A stretch of 64,000 bases of DNA from Leptospiraceae bacterium (GCA_015075105.1 JABTUZ010000002.1:848313-912312), one strand, 5' to 3'; counted from the first letter of the stretch, positions 1 through 8,648 are shown. Notes: generated by a model not told the origin, from the sequence alone. Numbers and translations: made by a program.

Positions 1-186
1 TGTAGCACAAATAAAAAGTAGTAAAAGCATCGGTTCAGAAAATACTTCTATAACAATAGAGAGTGGACTTCTTTTCTTTCCAGTTGGAAGTTCGTTGACC
101 CCGTGAAGTTTTTGATTCTTTCTTACTTCAGCATCAGTTAATCCGTGGATCTCTTTGATTTGACTTTCATTTAAATCGGATTTCAT
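1..186 (-). CDS. Cation-transporting P-type ATPase, N-terminal fragment cut by window edge
   Basis: Sixty-two codons are readable from an ATG at 186 to the window edge, and the gene continues outside. The text contains GLTDAEVRKNQKLHGVNELP, the cation-ATPase N-terminal domain signature seen in calcium/sodium/proton P-type pumps, followed by a hydrophobic stretch starting at VIEVFSEPMLLLLF, which fits the first membrane helix. Catalytic parts (DKTGT, P-loop) lie outside the window, so the transported ion cannot be stated. The lipoprotein gene upstream on the same strand ends 11 bp before this start, so the two are probably co-transcribed. Confidence 0.8.
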   Translation of the reverse strand, partial: MKSDLNESQIKEIHGLTDAEVRKNQKLHGVNELPTGKKRSPLSIVIEVFSEPMLLLLFICAT

Positions 187-197
187 TATTAAAAAGA

Positions 198-1043
198 TTA
201 GTCTAAAAATCTACCATCGTAACTAACTTCATACGATTTAGCTAATTCATCATTGGCAATATACAGAGGGACTGAAAAATTTATCTTCTCTGAAGGCTCT
301 AATGTTTGATTCGGAATAGGCAAAGAATCTATAGAAATGATTTGTTTTTTACTATTGTATGTAATACAGATTACGGAAATATTTGAGACACTTTTTGCAC
401 TGGAATTTTCTAACATTCCTGAGATTGAAAATGACTTTCTGTTGTATTGTCCCTGCACTAATTTTGAATTTATAGTTTTTATTACAGGGAGTGGGACATC
501 AGTTGAAGATAAATTTTCAGAAGATAGGTTTGCAGAATAGCTTTTATATTTAGGGGGCATAGATGCTAATACCTTTACCGGTGAAGTTTCTCCTTTCATC
601 AGTTGTTTTTTTATACAATACCCGAAAACTGAACTAACTTCATTTTTGTTATCATCGAATAATTTAACGGTTACTTTTCCATAGTGGATGGCTCTCTCTC
701 CTGTATTCCTGCAAATTCCCAAAAAATATACATTTCCGATCACATCCGGAACAGGATTTAGATCTACTACTTCCCCTTTTATAGACGAGTTTGTGGGGGG
801 AGGAACTGTGGATGGTTGTAATTTTGCATATTTAGAATCTAAAATTCCTGACTGACCAATCGCAGTAAAGGTTTGTTCAGGATTAGCAACTACATTGGGT
901 AGAATATTTTTTGAATTTTCTGCACGCGTATAAAATTCAATATTGTAAGATGGCTCATTTGAACATTGAAATAAATAAAAAACTACAATCGTAAATCCAA
1001 GAAGAAAAATAAAAAAACCTTTTTTTATAGCGAATCTATTCAT
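198..1043 (-). CDS. Putative lipoprotein with two FxLyD-like domains
   Basis: A 281-residue protein. Residues 8-26 are hydrophobic and end in YLFQC, a lipobox that places the lipidated cysteine at residue 27. The body holds two similar beta-rich segments at about residues 100-175 and 205-270. Each reads like an FxLyD domain (a V/I-G-x-L-x-N-T pattern, then a strand pattern with a polar turn), a fold common in secreted and surface lipoproteins and thought to mediate binding. No catalytic motif is visible. It lies 11 bp upstream of the P-type ATPase on the same strand. The domain call is by pattern, and the role is unknown. Confidence 0.65.
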   Translation of the reverse strand: MNRFAIKKGFFIFLLGFTIVVFYLFQCSNEPSYNIEFYTRAENSKNILPNVVANPEQTFTAIGQSGILDSKYAKLQPSTVPPPTNSSIKGEVVDLNPVPDVIGNVYFLGICRNTGERAIHYGKVTVKLFDDNKNEVSSVFGYCIKKQLMKGETSPVKVLASMPPKYKSYSANLSSENLSSTDVPLPVIKTINSKLVQGQYNRKSFSISGMLENSSAKSVSNISVICITYNSKKQIISIDSLPIPNQTLEPSEKINFSVPLYIANDELAKSYEVSYDGRFLD

Positions 1044-1402
1044 TCTTTCAATTTTGAATTATTCCTCTTTCTATTCAAGAACTTTTAGTATTTTAAATTC
1101 AAGTCTAAAAATACTTATTTAATAAAATTCGGACTTTGAATTTTTTAAAAAGTGTAGATTTTGAATAATTAAACGAATATTCATTGAAATTATCATTAAA
1201 CTAAAATACTTGCTTGTGAATTTATAATATCCCTAATTTGATCGACTTGAATTAAAATGTAGTCAGTTTCAAAAATTTTTATTCTATTTCTTTCTCTGAC
1301 AATACAATGATAAATTCCTTTTTCGACACCATAGTTTTGCTCCAGTTCAGATGAAACCGTAATTTTTGGATAGAAAAAATAAGAAAAAACGAATCTTGTT
1401 TT

Positions 1403-1708
1403 TTAGCCCAGATTCCACTCCGAATCATCAAGAATGACATCAATAGTGTTCTGATAGCCACGGAATTTTCCAGATCGAACTAGCTCATTATTTTGCATTC
1501 CTGAGCCACTTTTACCATATCCAACTCCTTCAAATATTTGATCTTTATTAATACCGCCTGTCCATATTGGAGCTGGTAGATTTCGGCTAACGCCTTCACC
1601 TTGAATATGTAGAATGGAAATTCCAAATATACTTGAGTTACTTCAATTGAATAACACAGCTAAAATGGTAATAGCAAAAAGTTTAGGAATTTTCTTTTTA
1701 AGAAACAT
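1403..1708 (-). pseudogene. Decayed secreted trypsin-like protease fragment
   Basis: Reading leftward from an ATG at 1708 gives a signal-peptide-like start (MFLKKKIPKLFAITILAVLF). An in-frame TGA at 1643-1645 follows, and then the same frame stays open to a TAA at 1403-1405. The part after the stop contains GVGYGKSGSG and FRGYQNTIDVI, a pattern like the middle of chymotrypsin-fold (S1) serine proteases of the GYGxTG...RxAxNxID type. The expected GDSGGP active-site segment is absent and the predicted product is only about 100 residues. I read it as a remnant with a premature stop and deletions. The protease assignment is tentative. Confidence 0.45.
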
Positions 1709-1821
1709 GAAATTCTCTATTTTGAAGTAGTACGATCGCTACAGTTTTCAGTTTATTTGTTTAGGTGGTCAAGTAAAAAAATAGCTCTATCGGGTGTGCT
1801 TTACGCTCATTTTTTAGTAGA

Positions 1822-2408
1822 ATTACACGCTTTATGATAATAGAAGGTTTTTTATGCAAAAATGTGGGAACTCCACTTCGGAGGACTGATGCTTGAAGTC
1901 TGAGGTCGGAAATTGTGGAAGTAGAATCTTTGCATATAGGTTTATCTTTTAGGATGAGGTTTTGAGCTTTAGTAGAGTTTTTGAAATTTCGCTTTTAGTG
2001 CAGATTTTACACTTTTCGTGTGAAAATGTGGGATCTCCACTCTTTTTAGTAAAGTGCATGTTTTATACTAATTGTTCACCTTTTAAGCAAAAATGTGGGA
2101 TCTCCAATTCGGAGGACTGATGACGGAGGTCTGAGGTTGGAAATAGTGGAGGTAGAATCTTTGCAAATAGGTGTATCTTATAGGATGAGGTTTTGAGCCG
2201 AGTAGAGTTTTGAAATTTTGCGCTTAGTGCATAAGACAAAAACTGCGAAAAAAAAATCCACTTTTTGGGGATTAAAAAGATTACATATTTAATAGATTTG
2301 AGACTTTTCTCAAAAACTAAAAAAATTTTCGAAAATTGCAAAAATTTTATTTCTATCGTGATATTTTTCCATTATAAAGAAGAGCAGAAAATTTTATTTA
2401 AGAAATTT
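1822..2408 (+). repeat. Palindrome-rich leader of DUF1564-type element, copy 1
   Basis: Non-coding repeat with three copies of the near-palindrome TGTGGGA(A/T)CTCCA(C/A) at 1863-1876, 2027-2040 and 2094-2107. The first and third each start a unit A of about 160 nt (GGAGGACTGATG..., TAGGATGAGGTTTTGAGC), and the second starts a shorter unit B. Units A and B recur at 21099-21400 and 44480-44740. The right end has AAAAATTTTATTTCTATCGTGATATT, here described in two parts (AAAAATTTTATT then TCTATCGTGATATT), which precedes all four DUF1564-type genes or remnants. The left end, ATTACACGCTTTAT at 1822, recurs at about 59634. No protein-coding potential is seen. Confidence 0.8.
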
Positions 2409-2874
2409 ATGAACCCACAAAAATTTATCAGAAACCCAATCGAGCTTGCTTGTTCCATAAAATATATGGACGAGTTCAATAGAAGAACGACAGGTTTATC
2501 AATGAGGAAATACCTAAACGTATTGTTGAACAGATACAGAAATGTGATTCTTTGGGGACTTTGAGAAAAATGATCCTGAGAAAACGCGTATCAAGAAGTC
2601 GGCAAAATTTGCAGAAAAGAATTTCGAATAATAAAATAACGAGGACCATTGACAAATGGATTCTAGAGATTGGCTCATCAACAATGAAGACCGCACTTAT
2701 TTTGTTGGTGCTTGACCTTGACGAATGGGATAATTCGAAAAGATTCTTCTGAGAATGGAGTTCCATGTTGAAACCACGATTATGCTCAATTTACCAAATG
2801 GAAAAACGACCCGCTACAATAGGCTAAAACGACACAAACCAGACGAAAAAGAAGAAAAAGCCCGAAATCGATAA
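2409..2874 (+). pseudogene. DUF1564-type gene remnant, copy 1 (frameshifted)
   Basis: The ATG at 2409 opens a frame matching the intact paralogue at 21541 (MNPQKF..., YMDEFNRRT, LLNRYRNVILW). It hits TGA at 2562-2564 because one T is missing from the GGACTTTTGA run. The homology then continues in another frame (TMKTALILLVLDLDEWD against RTALFTLLLLLDIAGWD in the intact copy). It shifts again before a C-terminal piece (GKTTRYNRLKRHK) that ends at TAA 2872-2874. At least two frameshifts are needed to join these pieces, so the gene is broken. No RBS as strong as that of the intact copy is seen. Confidence 0.8.
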
Positions 2875-2940
2875 AAAATAAAATATTTCGTTAAGTTTTT
2901 AAATATTCTTAAAAACAATCATATTAAATTGTTATAAATT

Positions 2941-4860
2941 TTGGAAGACTGTCAGTCTAAAATAATAGTCCAAAAACAGGATATTGTAAAAATGCCTCAG
3001 ATTACAAAAAACCAATTCCTTGAAAAATTTCCTTGGACAGAAAAATACCTTAGCGTTGGGAGACCGTTAAACTGGATTTGGCAATTTGAGATAGATGCAC
3101 CTGTTGAAAATATTTGGCCTCTTCTAATTGATACTTCTCGAATGAACAGACTATTTCGTTTACCTAAAATGGAATTTATAGAGAAGTCAGGGCTTCTTTA
3201 CGGAAAAGCAAAATACTTTGGCGTAAATACAGAATGGAAAGAATCTCCATGGACCTGGGTCATTCACAAAAATGCAATAAATATAAGGGAATACAATTCA
3301 GGTTTTTTAAAAGTTTTTAGAGGAATATTTTACTTTGAGGAGTCTCTGGATAAGAAAAAAACATTTCTTACTATTCAATTTGGATTAATATTAAAATGGA
3401 ATTTTTTGAGGCATGTTGCATTCTTTGTAGAGAAGCAAATTTACAATTCATATAAAAAAGCCCTTCTCTATCTTCAAAAAAGTATTAAGCATTCCATTAG
3501 TCAAAATGAAACCGTGAAACCATTTACAATCCATTCATTACAATTACAAGTAAATGCTAAAATGAAATTAGACAGTTTATACGAATCTCTCTTAAAGAAA
3601 AATATTCAAAAAAATATTTTAGACAAATTATTTGAATATATTCAAACAGAAGACGAACTTGATATTCATAGAATTCGGGTAATCGAACTTGCAGAGAAAT
3701 GGAATATAAGCCGAAGTGAGTTGTTGATGGCTTGTTTATATGCGACACGAGATGGCCTTTTGACTATAAGCTGGGATGTCGTCTGTCCTCACTGTAGAGG
3801 AGTAAGAGCTGAGGCTAAGACGTTAGGCGATATCCCTTTGAAAGGTGAATGCGAAGTTTGTGAAATTATTTTTGATAATAACACAGAAAATTCCATCGAA
3901 GTAACATTTCATGTTCACCCATCTATTCGAAAAATTCCAAAGATTTTGTATTGTAGCGCGGAAGCCTCCCTAAAACCACATATCGTATTGCAACAGTCCA
4001 TTCTGCCGGGAGAAGAAATGCAAACGCAACTCTCTCTGAAATCTGGAACATACAGAATGAGAATTAGAGGATTTGAAAAATACAAAACTCTGTCTATTTC
4101 TGAAAATTATCATGAAAAAGATATTTTATGGAATTCTACAGATGAAAGTGAGGGAATCCATTCTTTCATAAATTCCAATATCACCATCCGAAATAGTACT
4201 GAAAAACTTTTAATTTTTGTAATAGAAGAAATTTTATGGAATAAAAATATTTTAAAACCTGCTGCATTATTTAACCTACAGGGCTTTCACGATTTATTTT
4301 CAGAAGAATACATCGCATCTGATTTACAATTAGAAATAGGGGAGCAAACAATTCTCTTTACCGATATGGTAGGCTCTACAAAATTTTATGCCAATCAAGG
4401 CGACTCTAAAGCATTTTTAGAAGTGAAAAAACACTTTGAAGAAATCTTTAAAACGGTAAAAAACTATAATGGAGCTGTAATCAAAACTATTGGTGACTCG
4501 GTTATGGCTTCATTTGCAGAAAGTGTTGATGCAATAAAAGCCTCTGTCGCCTTACAAAAATTATTTTTTCAAGAAAGAAAAGATACGCCCATTCGATTGA
4601 GAATATCTATCCACTCAGGAAAATGCATTGCAGTGAATTTGAACAGTACGATTGACTATTTTGGAGGAACTGTAAATATTGCAGCGAAGATACAAAATCA
4701 CGCTGGTTCAGGAGAGGTTGTATTTACAGAAAACTTCTTACAGAAATATGGGGTAAATTCTTATTTGAACGAATCTCAATTTCAGTTAATACCCAAGAAA
4801 TCAGAAATTTCTGGAATTGAGGAGAAAATTCAGATTTATAAAATCAAAATAGGAGTTTAA
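2941..4860 (+). CDS. Class III adenylate/guanylate cyclase with START-like N-terminal domain
   Basis: Makes a cyclic nucleotide, probably cAMP. About residues 30-190 resemble a SRPBCC/START-like lipid- or ligand-binding domain. A middle region of about 240 residues contains a CPHC/CEVC cysteine quartet that could bind zinc. The C-terminal 180 residues form the cyclase domain. The metal-binding aspartates are Asp475 (FTDMVGST) and Asp519 (KTIGDSVM). The lysine of KTIGD and the aspartate of DYFGG fit the adenine-selecting positions. The transition-state Asn is present (TVNIAAK), but the usual arginine four residues later is lysine. The frame can start at TTG 2941; ATG 2992 (MPQITKNQ) is an equally good or better start. 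The cNMP-binding regulator lies 220 bp downstream. No membrane segment is seen, so it is probably cytosolic. Confidence 0.88.
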   Translation: MEDCQSKIIVQKQDIVKMPQITKNQFLEKFPWTEKYLSVGRPLNWIWQFEIDAPVENIWPLLIDTSRMNRLFRLPKMEFIEKSGLLYGKAKYFGVNTEWKESPWTWVIHKNAINIREYNSGFLKVFRGIFYFEESLDKKKTFLTIQFGLILKWNFLRHVAFFVEKQIYNSYKKALLYLQKSIKHSISQNETVKPFTIHSLQLQVNAKMKLDSLYESLLKKNIQKNILDKLFEYIQTEDELDIHRIRVIELAEKWNISRSELLMACLYATRDGLLTISWDVVCPHCRGVRAEAKTLGDIPLKGECEVCEIIFDNNTENSIEVTFHVHPSIRKIPKILYCSAEASLKPHIVLQQSILPGEEMQTQLSLKSGTYRMRIRGFEKYKTLSISENYHEKDILWNSTDESEGIHSFINSNITIRNSTEKLLIFVIEEILWNKNILKPAALFNLQGFHDLFSEEYIASDLQLEIGEQTILFTDMVGSTKFYANQGDSKAFLEVKKHFEEIFKTVKNYNGAVIKTIGDSVMASFAESVDAIKASVALQKLFFQERKDTPIRLRISIHSGKCIAVNLNSTIDYFGGTVNIAAKIQNHAGSGEVVFTENFLQKYGVNSYLNESQFQLIPKKSEISGIEEKIQIYKIKIGV

Positions 4861-5080
4861 AATCTCTAAGTCATAAATTCTATTCTAAAAAGTACTATCC
4901 AAAAAACGCTTAAATACGAAATTAATGAAATGCCACTCAGAAATAAGAGGCGTTTAAATTTTTGGATTTTTACTGTAATTTTAGGAGATAATCAGTTATT
5001 TATAGCCGATAATTTATTTAGTATATGAATTTACTTAAATTTGTAAAAGAAATCATTATGTCTTGTAGGAATTTTTTCTG

Positions 5081-6313
5081 ATGTCTAACGCTCCCGCACC
5101 TTCATTTCAAATGGTAAACTATACCGCCAACTCCTATATTATTGTTGAGGGGAAAAAAGAGGCATATAATTTTTTTATAGTACGTGAAGGCAAGGTAAAA
5201 GTTAGTCGAGAAAATCCTGTTGTGGGTGAAGACCCAAACCAAGTTTTAGGGCCTGGAGATTTTTTTGGAGTAGTTGCCGCAATGAGTCAACACGCTCAAA
5301 TTGAGTCAGCGATTGCTTTAACAAATGTTTCTCTGATCTCTGTCAGTTACGATCAGTTTGGTACTCTAATTCAGAGAAATACCCCGGTTGCGATGAAAAT
5401 TATTCGATATTTCTCGATGAAGCTAAGGCAGTTTGATCAAACCATTACAAGGCTTTCGTTTAGAAATGCAGTTGAAGAAGACCCCAATCAATTGTTTTCT
5501 ATGGGAGAATATTATTTTTCTCAAGGGAATACTGCACACGCTACTTATTGTTTTCAAAGTTATTTAAAATATCTTCCAAATGGTCAAAATGCAACACAAT
5601 CTAAACTTAGGCTGCAATCTCTTAATGCACCGATGAGCCTTCCTCCAATTGACGAAACAAAATTCAACCGCTCGTATTCGGACAATAATATGATTTTCTG
5701 TGAGCACGAACCCGGAAAAGAATTGTACATTATCCAAAACGGAAGGGTAAAAATTACAAAGATTGTAAATAACAACGAAGTGATGCTCGCAGTTTTACAG
5801 AATGGAGATATTTTCGGGGAGATGGCTATCTTGGATAACAAACCTCGTTCAGCCTCTGCAGTTGCTTGGGGTGACGTGGAGTTACTCGCTATCAATAAAG
5901 CCAACTTTGAAGGAATGGTAAAGGCTCAACCTCAATTAGCTACAAGATTAATCACATTACTTTCAGAAAGAATCTGGACTGCCTACAAGCAGCTTGCTAA
6001 CTTAATGATAAAAGACCCGCAAGGAAGAATTTGCGATACTCTTTTAACACTTGCAGAGAAAAATAGAGCAAAAATTGCACCTAAATCTTACTATAGCTTT
6101 GATATTGGAGTCAAAGATGTATTGAAAATGATTGGGTTGCAAGAACATAAAGATGAAAATATTGTGCTTGACTTAATTGCTAAAAATAAATTCTTTAAAT
6201 TGGATCAGGGAAAATTAAGCTGTGCAGATTTGTCTGAGTTAGAAAAATTAGTATTTTTCTATAGGAAGAAAACTCAAATGGACAATAAAATTCAAAGAGA
6301 AAAAGCAAGGTAA
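5081..6313 (+). CDS. Crp/Fnr-type regulator with two cNMP-binding domains, TPR linker and HTH
   Basis: A 410-residue protein in four parts. A first cNMP-binding fold (about 10-115) lacks the Glu and Arg of the phosphate-binding cassette (GDFFGVVAAMSQ). A TPR-like helical pair follows at about 130-180. A second cNMP domain (about 195-310) has the full cassette ([10 protein letters not shown] followed by PRSASA). The C-terminal region (about 325-395) is winged-helix-like. The second half closely resembles the protein starting at 63399, and the first half resembles the one at 62339, so this is the fused version of that gene pair. The cyclase upstream and the STAS gene 6 bp downstream suggest a signalling operon. 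DNA targets are unknown. Confidence 0.85.
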   Translation: MSNAPAPSFQMVNYTANSYIIVEGKKEAYNFFIVREGKVKVSRENPVVGEDPNQVLGPGDFFGVVAAMSQHAQIESAIALTNVSLISVSYDQFGTLIQRNTPVAMKIIRYFSMKLRQFDQTITRLSFRNAVEEDPNQLFSMGEYYFSQGNTAHATYCFQSYLKYLPNGQNATQSKLRLQSLNAPMSLPPIDETKFNRSYSDNNMIFCEHEPGKELYIIQNGRVKITKIVNNNEVMLAVLQNGDIFGEMAILDNKPRSASAVAWGDVELLAINKANFEGMVKAQPQLATRLITLLSERIWTAYKQLANLMIKDPQGRICDTLLTLAEKNRAKIAPKSYYSFDIGVKDVLKMIGLQEHKDENIVLDLIAKNKFFKLDQGKLSCADLSELEKLVFFYRKKTQMDNKIQREKAR

Positions 6314-6319
6314 TTAAAC

Positions 6320-6628
6320 ATGGAAACCTTTTTGGCGGTTTCAACTACAAGTGACACTGTAAATATAAAATTTCTTGATTTTACCGGGCAGGTTGATCAT
6401 AACTATCTGAAAAAAGTATTTTCCGATATTTTAGAAAATAAGCCTAAAGAAGTAATTATTGATCTTGAAATGGTAGATATATTAGGCTCTCTCGTAATTT
6501 CAAAAATTTTATCATTTAAAAATAAAACGACCCAAGAGCCTATTGCTGTAAAAATTATCAACGTCAAGCCAAAACTTTTAGAAATTTTCAGACAATTGAA
6601 TTTAGACTCACTTTTTGGTCTTGCCTGA
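6320..6628 (+). CDS. STAS-domain protein, anti-sigma factor antagonist type
   Basis: A 102-residue single-domain protein with the STAS pattern: a beta strand, IIDLEMVDILGSLVI, then an amphipathic helix ending in FRQLNL. Ser57 in LGSL occupies the site that partner-switching kinases phosphorylate in SpoIIAA/RsbV proteins. It starts 6 bp after the cNMP regulator and overlaps the next gene, so it belongs to that operon. An RsbW-like kinase exists at 52246 in this window and could be a partner, but nothing in the sequence links the two. Confidence 0.8.
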   Translation: METFLAVSTTSDTVNIKFLDFTGQVDHNYLKKVFSDILENKPKEVIIDLEMVDILGSLVISKILSFKNKTTQEPIAVKIINVKPKLLEIFRQLNLDSLFGLA

Positions 6629-7286
6629 AAAAGTAAGTAAAATAAAAACTTTCACTAAAAACGAAAGAGACTTAAAATTAAAAAAAGCAGTTGCAAGTTT
6701 AAAGAGTATAGATAAGAAAACTTGTAGACTCATTGATTTTGTAGGTGAATGCAAACTAAAACCAATAGGCACCCCCTATTATGTTATTATTAAATCCATT
6801 ATTTCTCAGCAGCTCTCTACTCAAGCAGCAAGCTCAATCCTAAAGAAAATTAACCAATATTTTGATACTGAAAATAGTATCCCAAAACCGGAGATGATTC
6901 GGGACACATCAGATAAAGAATTAAGAAGCTGTGGATTGTCTTTTTCTAAAATTGAAACAATAAAAAGAATTTCCAATTCTTATTCGAGCGGGAAATTATC
7001 AGATGAGTTACTCTATTCTATGAGCGATAGAGATGTAGTAAATAGTCTTTGTGAATATAAAGGCATTGGTCCTTGGACTTCAGAAATGGTTTTAATTTTT
7101 GGCTTAGATAGATGGGATCATTTTTCGATAGGAGATTTGGGGTTACGAAAAGGAGTTGAAAAATGGTATGGGTTGCATAGAGACGATAAAATGAAAATCC
7201 AAAAATTTATAGAAAAATTTTCTCCTTATAGAAGTATTTTATCTTGGTATCTTTGGGCTTCTTTTGATACGGAAAATTGGGAATAA
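6615..7286 (+). CDS. alkA: DNA-3-methyladenine glycosylase II-like (HhH-GPD)
   Basis: Base-excision repair glycosylase removing alkylated purines. The helix-hairpin-helix reads YKGIGPWTSEMV, and the catalytic aspartate is Asp174 in SIGDLGLRKG, the GPD part of the motif. At 223 residues it lacks the extra N-terminal domain of E. coli AlkA and resembles the shorter yeast MAG/Bacillus forms. The start is TTG 6615 or TTG 6621. Both overlap the end of the STAS gene, implying translational coupling. No cysteines of an iron-sulfur cluster are seen, which argues against endonuclease III or MutY. Confidence 0.85.
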   Translation: MVLPEKVSKIKTFTKNERDLKLKKAVASLKSIDKKTCRLIDFVGECKLKPIGTPYYVIIKSIISQQLSTQAASSILKKINQYFDTENSIPKPEMIRDTSDKELRSCGLSFSKIETIKRISNSYSSGKLSDELLYSMSDRDVVNSLCEYKGIGPWTSEMVLIFGLDRWDHFSIGDLGLRKGVEKWYGLHRDDKMKIQKFIEKFSPYRSILSWYLWASFDTENWE

Positions 7287-7366
7287 AACTTCTAATATCT
7301 AAAAAAATAAATCAATTGTATTTTTATCAGGCTAATGAAAAAATTGGAAAAAAATTATTATTTTCT

Positions 7367-7390
7367 ATTGACTAAAATTATTTAGTCAAT
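7367..7390. promoter_or_regulatory. Perfect 10-bp inverted repeat upstream of the TMEM43-like gene
   Basis: ATTGACTAAA, four bases, then TTTAGTCAAT form a perfect dyad 34 bp before the start at 7425. The left arm contains TTGACT, which could act as a -35 box, so the dyad would sit over a promoter spacer like an operator. It is not followed by a T run, which argues against a terminator of the glycosylase gene. A half-site (TTGACTAAAA) occurs at 8754-8763 before the aldolase gene. The role is inferred only. Confidence 0.45.
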
Positions 7391-7424
7391 AAAAATATAC
7401 AAAATTTTATTCAGGGGAAAACTT

Positions 7425-8648
7425 ATGGCAGATGAAGATTACGATTCTGGTAGTTACACCGAAACATCAGAAAAAGGTTGGGGAGAAAGACTCGGAGAAT
7501 CAATAAAAGGGGTAGCGGTTGGAGGGATTTTAGTTATTGCTTCTATTGGAGTGCTTTTTAAGAATGAGGGCTGTGCAGTCAGAACTGCTGAAGGGCTAAA
7601 AGAAGTAGCCGGTCTTGTGGTGACAATTCAACCGGATAAAATTGACCCTGCAAATGAGGGAAAGCCGGTTACTGTATCGGGTGAGGCTTCTACCACCGAG
7701 ACTTTGTCGGACAATCTTGGATTTTCTGCAAACGCATTTAAAATTTCCAGAAATGTAGAAATGTACCAATGGGCAGAAAACAAACACGAAAAGAAAACGA
7801 AAAAAGCCGGAGGCAAAGAAGTTACAGAAACCACTTATACCTATGAAAAGAAATGGAGTAGTTCAGCCTATAACTCGGACAACTTTAATAAAGAAGGCAA
7901 AAAGAGAGCCGAAAGCAAAGAAAAAATCAGCATCAGTAATCCAAGCATGGCTTATACTTCTGGGGATCCAATTTATGCCAAAACTGCAAGTTTAGGGGCG
8001 TTCAAGTTAAATGAATCCATTATTAAAAGAATTGGATCTGAAGCTAAGGTCAATTTAACAAATGAAGATTTAGCTAAGATGTCTCCTGAAATAAAAGGAA
8101 AGGCAAAAATACTGGATGGACTTATCTTTATTGGAAAAGATTCTGGAAATGCACAAGTTGGAGATCTAAAGATTTCATTTTCTAAGATTGAGCCAAAGGC
8201 AACAATAACTATCCGAGCTAAACAAACCGGAAATAGCTTTTCTTCATTCGTTACAAAAAATGGGACAAGTATAGAAGAAGTGTCTATGGGAGTGAAAACT
8301 GCGCAAGAAATGGATCAGTCTGCACAAGACTCTAATACATTCAGAACATGGGCATTGAGGGTCATCGGGTTTATAGCAATGGCTATCGGAATCAGTATGA
8401 TTTTTAAACCTCTTCAAACTATGGGAGATGTACTTCCTATATTAGGTGATTTACTTGGGCTTGGGATCAATATTTTCTCAGGGATTGTAGCTTTTGTGAT
8501 CTCGTTTATTACTATTGCAATCGCATGGTTCTTCTATAGACCTCTACTTAGTATAGGCTTAATAGTTGTTGCAGCGGCAATCGTGGTAGGATTCAAATAC
8601 TACAAAAAAACTCAAGCCGATAAAAATACACAACCGGCCAAAGCATAA
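7425..8648 (+). CDS. TMEM43-family membrane protein
   Basis: A 407-residue protein with one N-terminal membrane helix (about 28-46), a large polar domain (about 50-300) and three or four C-terminal helices (about 302-390). This is the layout of the TMEM43/LUMA family (PF07787) found in bacteria and animals. The start is ATG 7425 behind AGGGG. It stands alone between a dyad upstream and a terminator downstream. The family function in bacteria is not established. Its outer domain is probably in the periplasm. Confidence 0.75.
   Translation: MADEDYDSGSYTETSEKGWGERLGESIKGVAVGGILVIASIGVLFKNEGCAVRTAEGLKEVAGLVVTIQPDKIDPANEGKPVTVSGEASTTETLSDNLGFSANAFKISRNVEMYQWAENKHEKKTKKAGGKEVTETTYTYEKKWSSSAYNSDNFNKEGKKRAESKEKISISNPSMAYTSGDPIYAKTASLGAFKLNESIIKRIGSEAKVNLTNEDLAKMSPEIKGKAKILDGLIFIGKDSGNAQVGDLKISFSKIEPKATITIRAKQTGNSFSSFVTKNGTSIEEVSMGVKTAQEMDQSAQDSNTFRTWALRVIGFIAMAIGISMIFKPLQTMGDVLPILGDLLGLGINIFSGIVAFVISFITIAIAWFFYRPLLSIGLIVVAAAIVVGFKYYKKTQADKNTQPAKA

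Noticed and set aside
1822-2408. CRISPR array from repeated GTGGGAACTCCAC motifs
   Set aside because: Spacing between motifs is irregular (about 50-165 nt), the intervening sequence is itself repeated, and no cas gene is present.
4910-4972. Imperfect inverted repeat CCAAAAAACGC ... GCGTTTAAATTTTTGG between the cyclase and cNMP regulator genes
   Set aside because: The arms need gaps to pair, the loop is long, and no T run follows in the right place. It could be a weak terminator but is not supported.
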